Shown here piece after piece: positions 1-11,126 of a DNA stretch of 64,000 bases. Each line of letters starts with the position of its first letter. The stretch's first letter is position 1. The DNA is taken from assembly GCF_040581485.1 (NCBI RefSeq), contig NC_090133.1, forward strand, positions 18,724,001-18,788,000, in the 5' to 3' direction. Under the pieces are notes generated by a model. It saw only the letters and a list, made by a program, of their open reading frames with translations, searched no databases and was not told the DNA's origin. The stretch comes from Linepithema humile. Taxonomy: Eukaryota; Arthropoda; Insecta; Hymenoptera; Formicidae. A program made the position numbers and the translations under genes.

Positions 1-1603
1 CAAACGGCAAATTTGTCGCCGCGACGTGTGCAACGGCGCCACGGCGTGTTTGTTCAACAAGTCTTCGCTAAGTATGACACTTAACTCTTTCGCTATTGAA
101 GTCGACAGTTTCGCGACTGCTAACACCTCCAACTTCACGTGTTTCTCGCGTGTAATGCTTATTTTGAATCTTATCGAGATTGATGCAGAAATGCTTCTTC
201 GCGCGCGATCTTCCACAACACATGAGACAACACAATTTACACGTAAGATAATAATTTAGTATTATTTCTATTTTACTTTTGCTTTGTTATCATCAAACTA
301 TGATCCAATTATTTCTTTCTAATTTTCCGTTCTAATATTTAATTTAAAAAATTCGCTAATAAAGAAGGGATGAGCGTTGATTATTAGAGCGTGCATGTGG
401 AACATTCTGTGTACGTCGTCGACGCGATGCCATGACCGGAACCGAAACCGACAGAGGGAACAAGCGCGCGTATTCGATCTTACCCGCGTATAATAGCCGC
501 GATACACACTGAAATTGTCACGCGACGCCGCGCGGCGGACAGTGGGATACAGCGCGCGTGTAGACACGCCAAACGCGACAGAGCGTGAGTGCGCGACACA
601 GCCCGACACAATGGTAACGGCACTCGACTTGACAATGAGCGTGAGTGGATGCGCTCTCCCATTGGAGGCGTCTTGATGTGTACTCACACATGGCGCACAC
701 CACGGCGAGCATTGGGTTAATGCGCTATTGTCCTCCGTCGCGCACCTGCGAAGGATTACACACACTCGACCACCTTATTCCCCCCCTCGCAAGCAAGGTG
801 CTTGCGTAATACACCGGAGTACGCGATCACGGAGCCTATCTGCATTTTCCTAGATACTGAAAATTCTATTGTTGATGGAAGAAGAAGTTCGAATTCTTAT
901 CAAATTATTTCAAGAAATCGCTAAAGAAATCTCTGTTCCGAAAGAAATATTCAGGACATTCTATTTGTATTTCCTGTGTCAGATCATCCTGTATAATAAT
1001 CTCACAAAATGTTCCTTCCCTGATTTTAACATTGTTAAATTGACAATTCGAATTCGATAGTGTTATCTTTGCTTATTGTATTTATTCAAGACTATACTTG
1101 CCGGAAAAAAGCCCGCATAAGTGCAACAGAAAACATTCTCTTCTCTATTCCGCGTGCAACTGACACTCCCGATAACATTCGCGCACCGCATTCACCGGCG
1201 GTCGGGTCGGGCGATTACATCTGCGACACGCGAGAACACGTGCAAATCCTTTCGCGGTGCTCGCCGTCGCTTCCGCGCAGACACTTCGGATTCCGGAGTT
1301 TACCTAACCCGAGCCCGATTCCCGAGAAGAACGAGGGAGATCCTTCCTACCTGCCCCCTTCGCGCCACCGCCTTGAGCAAAGACGCGTCGAACTACGAGC
1401 TCGGGGTGGTTAACTAACTGCGAGCCCGGCCCATTAGCATTTATAGTGCAAAGTTGTCCGGGCGTTAAATCCACTCCGCGTTTTATGCGTTCCTGCACGG
1501 CACGCGCCCCACTCTAATCTGCAATTACCGTTTCCGAGAAGGTTCTCGATCTCTACGAATAATCGCCCATCTCGCCGTATATTGATTTAATTGCGATCGT
1601 ACG
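1..1603. other. noncoding stretch, no gene recognised
   Basis: Open frames are short (under about 120 codons) and overlap on both strands, as expected by chance in CpG-rich DNA. GC-rich blocks lie at about 420-760 and 1180-1430, with AT-rich sequence between them. If the splice pair at 1604/1881 is genuine, the right edge of this stretch would be an exon, possibly untranslated. Nothing else is recognisable. Confidence 0.6.
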
Positions 1604-1881
1604 GTGAGTTATCGGAAGCAGATAGGCGGATAGATATGTAGATTTATCTTAGTTAGCGCGAGTATCTCCGAGCACGCGGTTCAATTTCATAAGAATTTTA
1701 ATTGCTATCGACGATAATTAATCAAAGATCATTCATTTGGCACAAATGGAACTCGGGTGTCTCAGGCAGATATTGTCTGATCGATATTTTTATTTTGCTA
1801 GAAATTTAATTACGACAAATGCTAATTTTTTTAATTACATCATATTCTGAGCTTCCTTAATATTTGATTTTTCGATTGCAG
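1604..1881 (+). other. candidate short intron
   Basis: A good donor (ACG|GTGAGTTA, intron starting at 1604) is followed 278 bp later by a good acceptor: a T-rich tract ending in TTTTTCGATTGCAG at 1881. A CTTAAT branch-point-like motif lies just upstream, at about 1855. Spacing and composition (AT-rich inside, GC-richer outside) match small insect introns. The flanking sequence shows no convincing conserved protein, so the exons could be untranslated. Both sites could also be chance matches. Confidence 0.3.
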
Positions 1882-4800
1882 AATTACCGCATTGAGTGAT
1901 CTCCGAGCTATTGTACGCTCTGCAGCGCGAACTCAGAGTGAAAAATACGAACAGTTCTGCTAGCGGGAGTCACGACGCCTCGGCGCCTCGGGTGATGAAT
2001 TCAACACGACGCCCATTTATATGCGTGCAATTCGCGATCGGTCCCAGAACGCACCTGTAAACGTCTCGTTGCAAAAGTTAGGACTGGCGGCGCGCGTTAC
2101 ACTCGATATTTGTTCAACCGGCGTCCCGCGCCGACGAGGAAAGGCTTTCTCTCGGGGTCATGTGTCTCCCCCGCGGACGTACGGTACCGTTTCTCGTGTG
2201 AGAGCGCGCGAAACAGAAAGTTACCCAGAGTGACGAGTCCCCGGGGAAATTTCCAAGTTTCCTTTTAATGGAATTATAAAGAGGAGCGGAGAGGGGGATC
2301 GCGCGCGGAAGACCCATGGCCACGTGACATTCGGTAAACTCGCGGGGAATCCCCCGAGGGCCGAAACGCGAAGTATCACGGTGGCAACGAGAGATGACGG
2401 CCGACTTTCGGCGTATCATCGCTAATTACGATATATCTCGCAAAAGGAGAAGTAATAAGATCAATTTATAAATATATACAATACTACTTATTTTCAACAG
2501 CAAAATGATTCCCCCTAAATTATTTTATCCGCCAAATTCCAAGTTGTAATGATCGTTCAATCAAATATTCCGCATTTATTTAAGTTACGTCATTTTTTTA
2601 ATAACAAATATGTATTATCAGAGCAGCATCGTTATTAGAAAAGTGAGAGCATACATTCGCCAGAATAAAAATAGCAATAGTATGTAAGAGAATAAGAGGC
2701 ATTCAAACAACTTAATCTAAATCTAATCCGACCAGAAGCCGGATTCGCTAAGCGCAACGCGCGTTTCGAGGCGAGCAGCGGTATTGACTGCCAATCGATA
2801 ACAAGGAGCTTATTGAATAGGTAAAGTGAATTCGGGTATATAGAGAGAAGCGGGGAAGAGCGGGAACGGAGAGGAAACCCGGTAGTGGATGATTAAGCGT
2901 TGCGACATCCCCGGCCCATGCGAAGATCCTCGTTCGACGTGCTACCGACCCTGCCTACTGAGAGACGAGGGCGGGACGGGTCGAGATTTGCAGAAAGTAA
3001 TATTAATAGCTGTAGCGTGGAAGGGACGTGAAAGGGTTAATCCACGCGTCTCCCGCTTAATGCAAGAGTTGGCAGACACTCCGTCTTGTATAAAATATAG
3101 CAAGAGATTTCACAAAAATGAACAACAACATTCATTGTTGGTAAATCCTGAAATATGTAGTTCGAATGGATTGCAAGCGATAAAAAATTTTTTTAATAAT
3201 GTCTCTCTCTCTCTCATACAATTTTTATAAATATATATATTTATCTCTTATTCCGATTTCATTGAAATTAATTTTAAAATATTAAAAGACATGGGAAGAG
3301 AACACAATTTTGTTTCGAAAGTTGGAAATGAATAAATTAAATTGGTAAAATTACGTTGGATAAATATATAAAGAAAATTATAAATCTTAGATACACTTGC
3401 TGCTGAATAATATTCTCTTCTTATCTGCGTATAAATTCCAATATTTTGTGCAACTTTCACCATCAATATCTAGTTGTAAGGCGACATAATAAAATAACGT
3501 CCACGCGGGTATAATCCATTACAGAATCCAACATATTTATTGCCGCGGAACCCGCCTCTCATCCTGAAACAAAAGGATCGTCCACCTCTTCCGCGAAGGT
3601 TCGGAGCTCGTAAGATTCATGAAGAGTAATATTAATGGCGTGATATAAAAGGGATAATCCTCCGCGCGCGCCCCTTTGCCCTCTGCGAGCGCTATTTGTA
3701 ACGATCAATATACCGGATCATCGTCCGAAGGCTCGTTTTTCAAGCGACGGGCCACGCCATCCACGCATTTTTCGTCCACCTAATAATCCGGATCGGTCGG
3801 TGAAAAACCGGCGCGAGAGAGGGCGTGATACGGCGGCCCTTTTGATTCACTCACCGGTAACGGACATTCATAGCGCGACGGAGATGGAAACGTCGGCGTC
3901 ATTTCTCACGCTGTCCCGAACAAATTTTTCTGAACGCTACGGCAATGTGTCGGAAGGCCCTCGCTTTTTTGCGCGTCGTCTGATGAATATGTTTGGCAAG
4001 TAAGTGTATCTATTACGAGGGCGTTTTGTTCGGGAATAAAATATGTCAATGCTCGTCGGATACGAGCAGGCGAAGGCTTGAAAAATACAAATCTTCGACT
4101 GGTGACATATTTCAGAATTTACTCCGATACACCGCAACAACACGCCCGTCGAAACCCGCGTCGAAATAATTTCGAAATTTTCCTATCTTGCACATGCGTG
4201 CATATAACAATTTGCGGCAAGTGAATTCCTCTTCATCTAGTAGCATTTAATTGAGAGCCCCGATCGTAAAAACTGTGTCACGCGTAAATTTTAAGCCAAA
4301 AGTGTAGTTGAATTTTTTTATATCATTTATTTTATTATAGTTTCAAACAACAAGAGTTATTTGACATTTATTGAAAGCTGTGTAAAAAATAAATATAAAT
4401 TGTAATATATATTCCACGCGAAGTTTTAACCAATTTTTATTGCGATCAAGTAGGCAAACCGAGAGTATAAATCGACGTAGTCACGTAGAATACAACCAAA
4501 GAGATGCACAACAATATAATATACGTACATTTCGAGTCGATAGGCCAAAGTTTCTCGCCGTATCTAGCCGGTTGGCGCCACGCGGCTCGTCGTTCGGTGT
4601 TTAATAATATTTTTTACAGCGTGACAAAAAGAGAGAAACGCGCCGCGGTATCGTTACAATATAACGGGTCGCGCAATAACGAAGCACGGGAAAATCGTAA
4701 AACGAAGTGCCGCGTAAACGACGTACAGCCGTCGGCATATTGTCCCGTGGATAATTCATCTTGTAATATCTTAAAGAATACGGCACTTTTTCACGTCTTT

Positions 4801-6137
4801 TTCACGGCTTCTACCTAATTCACGCCATGCATTTTGTATCACTCTCGCGCTATCACTCTCACTGTGAACGCTTCTCTCGTTTCGCGTAGCGCGCGTGCGC
4901 GCGTACGGTGCTTTATCTCTGCCTGATTTAAAAATTACGAAAAAAAAGAAATGATATTGTTAAACGATATTGATATTTCCACGGCTCGTTATTTTTGTAC
5001 TCGTCCATTATAAAAAGTGCGACACAATTTGCTGTGATTATTTTCTCATATTCCGCATTTCCACCGGTGTTACGTGGATAGAATATTTTTCATATTATTT
5101 CCAATTATGTTGATATGCATATTTTTCATTTTGTTTATTTTCCGAAATGGTTATTTTATAAATTCGTCACGGCTACATCTCGCATTGTTACATTTGTTTC
5201 GTTTTAACTTTTACAAATTCTGTTTCCATTTAAAAACGGGAGATACATTTAGGCAAATGCATTTGAATGAATTTACAAAATAATTTGTACCTCCTATAGT
5301 CCGTAAAATATTGAAAAATTATATGAAAGTCGAGAACTTCTTTTCAATATAATTTTGAATATAAATTTGAATCACACCGAAAAGAATAAACTTGTATTCA
5401 GTAAAAACGAAGTAAAAAAGATTCAGTACATAAAAAGACGCATACAAGCATTGACCTTTTCATTCGATTGACAGAATTTTTCAAAGATATTTTTGAAAGT
5501 GCAAAGACCGCGACCTCTCGAGCAAATCCATTTCTAAAAGAGGTCGGAGACCTTCGATTGGGAATTACTCGAGGAGAGCGCACAGAATCAACCCCGTTTC
5601 ACGAGAACTTCTCGATTGGTTCGCCCAAACTCAATATTCCATATTGCGGCTCGTTTCTCGTGAAAGCCTCAAGAATGCACTATAGGCATATTGTTTTCCT
5701 GAAGTGGTATTTGCAGATAGAATACTAGGGAATACTCGAGAAATACAGCCTTGGATACTGCAATCGGCGAGCAATTTTTCGGACGAATGCTATAATTGTC
5801 GAAAAGGATCTAATATCCAATCTCATGATGAGAATTTCTGTATAAAATCGCCCTAAATGCGAAACAATGCACTAAAAAATTAAAACGTGTATTCCGATAT
5901 TACGAAACGCAGAATGGGTTATAGTGAAATTTATGCGTATATTGTTATTTAGTTTCCTCTACTATTTTACATATAAATATATTTCTCTTGATATTTCTCG
6001 ATAACAATTATGTGCACGCAAAATGTATAAAATACACATTAAAATATTTTATGGAAAATCAAGTAAATTATGAGGTCATAATGAAACGATCGATCTTTCT
6101 CTTCGCGCAGCATATTGTTCCGAAAGAGGCGGGAAAA
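1882..6137. other. noncoding stretch with small CpG-rich blocks
   Basis: AT-rich DNA carries GC-rich blocks at about 2020-2440, 2870-3060 and 3540-4010. The frame 3800-4003 runs to a donor-like site (CAA|GTAAGTG at about 4000) but has no convincing acceptor and no recognised domain. A minus-strand acceptor-like site at 3564-3566 precedes a 30-codon frame, described separately. No known gene is recognised. Confidence 0.55.
3470..3562 (-). other. 30-codon ORF after an acceptor-like site
   Basis: On the minus strand a pyrimidine-rich run ending in TTTTGTTTCAG (CAG at 3566-3564) is followed one base later by ATG and a 30-codon frame ending in TAG. The peptide is Gly/Arg/Tyr-rich, starting MRGGFRGN and ending FIMSPYN. 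It has no signal peptide and I do not recognise it. It could be a terminal exon, a chance ORF, or an untranslated region. The ATG sitting directly after the acceptor is the only reason to list it. Confidence 0.15.
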
Positions 6138-6156
6138 GTTCGGCGGAAAGCCGAAC
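6138..6156. repeat. perfect 7-bp hairpin
   Basis: GTTCGGC, a 5-nt GGAAA loop, then GCCGAAC form a perfect inverted repeat inside a moderately GC-rich block (about 6110-6470). No tail of U residues follows and no RNA family is recognised. Hairpins of this size occur by chance in 64 kb. Confidence 0.5.
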
Positions 6157-7840
6157 GAGTCAATCAAACCTTCTGCGGTTTATTTTCGGACGATCGTAAC
6201 TTACTCGAGTAGCACGGTAAAAAAAGGCTGCCATACGTACGCTACTATCGTGCCATTGAGTATCGCGCCGGCCGTCGCGGTTGCAACGACGGGATCGACG
6301 GGCAACGCGTGTATCCTTCTAGTAGGTGTATTTTTACCTCGCGGCACTTCGCAAGCGACAAACCGACGTACGATGCTTATTTATAGGCCGCGTCGTGCGA
6401 ACTTTGCGAGACATGTACGTGAGGCCGGCCCGACGTTTCCGTTTCGATCGAGATCATCGTCTTAATTGCTGATAAGACCGGTTATCTCTGTCGGCAAATT
6501 ATATACATATAGCACGAGATCCACTTTACGAAGTATAAAGATATCATTAGAATGGAATAATATAAGTATATCTATATTTTATTCATCGCAACGATTAAAA
6601 TTTAAATACAGACTAAAATTAAATATAGAGATTTAAAAAAAGTAAGTCTATAATTCATAGATCCATTTTAGAAACGATTTCGTATTTAAATCCTACAAAT
6701 CTTGCACTTAGTTCACTCTTACTTCGAAAGAGGATTAAAAAAAAAGCAATGCAGGCAACCATTTGGTTCCATTTTCACTTGCCTTTATCCCGTCACGGCT
6801 TCAGTTTGCGCGACTTTTATTTTCACGCATTACGAGCTACGCCGCGCGTCACATCCTTCCACCGAGAGTACATTTCCTCACGAGCGAGAAAAAAGCAATG
6901 GGAGTGAAAGCTTCATTGGTTACGAAACACGATCTGGCGCCTAGAGAAGTTTTTACGATGACGGAGAAATGAATAACGACAGGACGAAATTTTAAAGCGC
7001 GATTTTCGGAGCGTCCGACACCGGGACCGATTGCGCCAACATTTCCAGTTAATTCCGAAGAATGTCCGTTTCAGCATTTCAAATCGTAATCCGACCTCCT
7101 GCACCACGCGTCCCAGCTATCTCGTTTATATACCGCATCGCTTCGGGGTGTGCGGTCTTCTCTCGCTATGTTGAAAATCCGAATGTTCGGAGCATACCGG
7201 ATAAACACAGGCCAATAGGCTTTTATTTGCGGTTATGCACCGAATACCTTAGACGCGAGTATAGCTAACGCATTGTTTGCACTTAATTCGCTTACAGTTC
7301 GATGCGGTCTATTTGATAAAAACTCGTATCATATACAGGACAGCAATAGTTATATATATATATAGTTAATTCTCGATAAAAGATAAGCAGAATGAGATTA
7401 AATAAAAATATGCACGGCTAATTTCTCGTGTAAGAAATTTTTTTAGAATTGATGCAACGTGACGTAAAATTTCCGTCCTATATTCGTGCTGCTATATTCG
7501 TGTTTGCAGTCTGTGATATTCTCCATGCGCAGCGCACACAGTTGCAATTTTCATCGCAAAAACATCCGAAATCCGTCGGCGCGTAAATATTGCCGCGAAA
7601 TGAAACGTTCGTGATTTATTTTTACGCGTCTTCGCGCGCATTCCGAAAAGGAAGTAGATCGCGACGGTGTATTTCTTTGGTGCGCCTTTGAGCGAAAAAA
7701 GAAATTCGGCGCGCCGACCAAAGGGGCACACGATGCAACAGCTGAGGACGGTAAGACGAACGCGTTAAAGAGAGAAGAGACAGCACCCGGCGCACCTCTT
7801 TGTTCTCTCTCGCTATTTCTGACCGGCTTCGAGACGGCTT

Positions 7841-7875
7841 CCCCGCCGCCGCCGCCGCCACCGCCTCCGCCTCCC
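7841..7875. repeat. (GCC)n / (CCGCCT)n simple repeat
   Basis: An uninterrupted run of CCG/GCC triplets grades into CCGCCT units. On the minus strand it reads as glycine or arginine runs in different frames, which inflates overlapping ORFs of up to 160 codons. It sits in a CpG-rich block. Confidence 0.85.
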
Positions 7876-8884
7876 GCTCTTCCTTTTCGCGGTCGGTCGC
7901 CTCGCACGCGTTGCATACGCCGCAATTGTGCGCGTGGCCGCGCCATGAATGAGCGTCATGGTGTGGCGCGTCGTGACTCGCCGCGGCGTTGTCCGTGCAG
8001 ACGTCATGCATCAATGTTGCGGCCCCGTGCATGATGAATGAAGGGCAAGAGACGGCAAAGGAACAAGCGAAGGAGGAAGAGGAGGAGGGAACGCACAAAT
8101 GCAAGCGCGCACCGCGCGGAATGGAATTGCTACGCGCGGAAGCTACGAGACTGCTTTATGTAAAACGCAATGTACCTACGTACATAGCGTATGCTGCAAT
8201 ATTAAACGTAATACAGTGTGTACTATACAGGCGACCACATATCAACCCACGTATCGGACTAACGTAACGCTCACCCGCCCATTCGCAGCGGCGCGTTCTC
8301 CATTAGAAGGGCCAGATGCGGATCCAAGATGCCGAGATGCCTGGATAAATGGAACAACGCGATGATTTCTCTTAATAATGAAACTAATTGTCGAGGAACT
8401 ATTAAGGAACAATGAGTATTCGTTTAACAATCCTTATAAAATCATTCTAACCCGACAACTGCTAGTAAAACTAGTTTTACGAATTTAAATAATAAATTTT
8501 TTTCATTAAGAATTCAGTTATTTTAATTTATTCACAAACCTGCATCGCTTTGATTAGTTCTGCGGATACCTTTTACCGAAACATATCTCTCGTTTGAGAC
8601 GAAAACTTTTGCGCAACTAGTAGAAAGTCGAATTGACCCGTGTAAGATCTGTGTGCTCAGCTTGCGGAAATGCTCGGGAAACGCCCATCGACACAACGTT
8701 CGTGTCGCGACCATCGTCGTCTCGATTAAAGGGCCCCGCCTCGCTTATCTACGCTTTAATCAAGTCAGGTTTTGTTTCTACCGTGTCATGAATAATTTGC
8801 ACAACAGAGGAGCGCACAAGCGCGCGCATCGCAGAGATCGCGTTGTTGTTTAGGGCATGTATATTACCACATACATAGGGCATG

Positions 8885-8918
8885 CATACACACGTACACA
8901 TACACACACACACATACA
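8885..8918. repeat. (CA)n-rich microsatellite
   Basis: An imperfect ACAC/ATAC dinucleotide tract. The same strand carries GC-rich sequence immediately downstream. Confidence 0.8.
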
Positions 8919-9390
8919 TTTCTCTCGGATAAGCACGTTCCTACCTAAAAAGGAGGGAAGCGCGCGCTGGTCGACGATGCGGGCAGACCGCGGCGAATGC
9001 ATCGGCGTTGCCTTGAAGCGGACCTCAGCAGTATGTATCGCCGGACGAGGATGCGCCTGGTATTTCCGGACGCGGAAATATAGGGGCACGTGACTACAGC
9101 CAATTTCCTCGTGGCCCCTGGTATCGGAGTAACAGCGAGATCGCATAAAGGCAGGATCACGACGGGGAAGAAGTTATGTCCACGTTCGTCAGGTAATACG
9201 TAAACTCTCTCGCGTCGCGAGCTTGTTGCGGATTGCACGTATATGCTGTTCGTCGCTGCACACGTATTAATAATGCACGCACGAAGGACTCTGGGAGTTT
9301 CGCCGGGACGCTCGAAATTCGCCAAATCGTGGAGCGCGTCCGAGATATATCCTACGACGAAAGGACGCCGACGATCTTCTCTATTGTATC

Positions 9391-9420
9391 CCTCCCTCTC
9401 TCTCTCTCTCTCTTTCTCTC
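9391..9420. repeat. (TC)n microsatellite
   Basis: A CCTCCC lead followed by a TC run with one TTT interruption, at the edge of a CpG-rich block. Confidence 0.85.
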
Positions 9421-10234
9421 GGGCGCGCGCGTGACGTGAGCGAGTTGCAAATTGTGTTGTTAATGTGGATACGGATTAGCGGCCATAGCGCGCGTAGGTG
9501 TGTTATAACCAAGCGCGAGTTATAAGTTATCTTATGTCTTGCGTTCGCTCTCGTTTCGTATTCATAGACGACGGCGTGCGATTAAAATAATATTATTGCA
9601 AACGCGTATGTTCACGGCGCATTCAAGCGAGTAATTCTTGCAATTACAATACGCCTGGTGGTTAATATTTATATTTAGATATTTCGAAATTTCGAAAATC
9701 CGGCTTAACTCTTGACAAACTCATTTTAAAAACGATATTGAATTTAAATATTGCTTTAATTCATCTTAATTAATTTCCACTTATTCGCGTTTGATTGCTA
9801 TAAATAGCGTTGGCTCTAACTTGAAATGTTTCTAGTTTGATTCTGTTGGGTAAAATACATAAAAGCGACGACAATACAATTAATCATCGACTCAAACAAA
9901 CAAAGACAATTACTCAACATTCTTTCTCAAAACGAAATGGATCGTTCTTGCAGAATTACCTCTCGTCAACACGAGTGGTTTGGAGCCGCCAATCCGGGAA
10001 GCGCAACGACTTTGTCGTTCCTAGAAACGCATCGCACCTACGCACTTCCGACCGTCGTTGAAGTTAAAGTGGTTACTGGGTGGATGTAATTGAATGACTC
10101 TGTCTGAGCAACTGGAGAAACGCGCGACGGAACATACGCTCTCGAACGAATTTGTCGTTCCTATTAACAATTTCCTGGCGTTATCATTATGCTGGTTAAC
10201 ATAACATAATTACGCCAAAGAGGTTCAACCTTCG

Positions 10235-10412
10235 CGGAGAAAATTTCGTATCAAAAATTATTATGTACGGCAATAGCCGCGAACCATAAAGAAATTATAA
10301 AAATTTTCACTATGTTTTTCACATAATGGCCACAGTATTTAAACTTATAATTTCTCTCATGGTTCGCGGCTACCGCCGTATCATAGTAATTTTTTATATA
10401 AAATTTTCTCCG
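10235..10412 (+). mobile_element. MITE-like inverted-repeat element, copy 1
   Basis: The segment begins CGGAGAAAATTTCGTATC and ends with the reverse complement of a close variant (ATATAAAATTTTCTCCG). The arms are about 65-70 bp each, including CCGCGAACCAT near 10275 and ATGGTTCGCGG near 10360, with a short central spacer carrying TTTTTCACATAATGGCCACA. Almost the whole element is therefore one long imperfect hairpin. It encodes no protein. Two relatives occur in this window, at 23461-23635 in the same orientation and at 40029-40253 inverted. The superfamily is not determinable by eye. The ends extend to ACACGGA in some copies, and a clear target-site duplication was not seen. Confidence 0.75.
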
Positions 10413-10910
10413 TGTACGAAAAACTGTGGCAGTATTTCACAGTCTTGTAATTATGCAATTAGAATCTTGTAACAATGATTATTTTACCCATTTTAAATGA
10501 TCGCATATAGCGATTTGCAGTATAAAATTGCAACGCGTTTCTAAGCCCGAATGTGCTGTCAAATGCAACTTTTATTTTAAATTACACATTTAAAGTTATG
10601 CAATGTTACGTTGCAAAATATAATCTGCTATTCGTCTTCATGAAATTTATATTTCGGGCTAGAATAAATCTACTTATTCATTTCTCTCTACCTCGCCGCG
10701 CGTATAGTTAAGACGTATGTATAAGATGATTATGCAAGATGTGGAAAAATCGGTAGCAATGCATTTACCGTACTGTTTATCATTTAATAATAAACTATGA
10801 TATATAGATAAAGCTAAATGGAGCAACCGGTGAAAGATTTTATTTTTATCCATAAGACGTGACGAAAGTATCCTAGAAACCGCGCGAGATGCGAGAGATA
10901 AAGAAGGACA

Positions 10911-10942
10911 GCGAGCGAGCGAGCGAGCGAGCGAGAGAGAGA
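10911..10942. repeat. (GCGA)n then (GA)n simple repeat
   Basis: About six tandem GCGA tetramers run directly into GAGAGAGA. Purine-rich on the plus strand. Confidence 0.85.
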
Positions 10943-11081
10943 TGAAAAGGGATTGACCTCTGCACCCCGGTAATTGCTTGTTTTATCTTAATAAGCGTAC
11001 ATACCGTGGCGGTTCACAGCGGTTACATCGTCTAACGTATCCCGTTTAATTAAAGCACGTTGCACGAGCTAAGGCATATTC

Positions 11082-11126
11082 CCTCTCACTCCCTCGCTCA
11101 TTCTCTCCCTCTCTCTCTCTCTTCTC
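11082..11126. repeat. CT-rich tract
   Basis: An imperfect CTC/TCTC run that is pyrimidine-only over most of its length, in noncoding DNA. Confidence 0.75.

Larger units (their letters stand above)
6157..10234. other. noncoding stretch, no gene recognised
   Basis: CpG-rich blocks lie at about 6230-6470, 7790-8150 and 8640-9520, separated by AT-rich DNA. Reading frames in the 7.5-8.1 kb block overlap on several frames of the minus strand and are driven by the GCC-type repeat at 7841-7875. They are not treated as genes. A CA-type repeat and a TC tract lie at 8885 and 9391. Confidence 0.6.

Noticed and set aside
7551..8104. Overlapping 131- and 160-codon minus-strand frames
   Set aside because: They run through the GCC repeat in different frames, which is composition-driven and has no domain.
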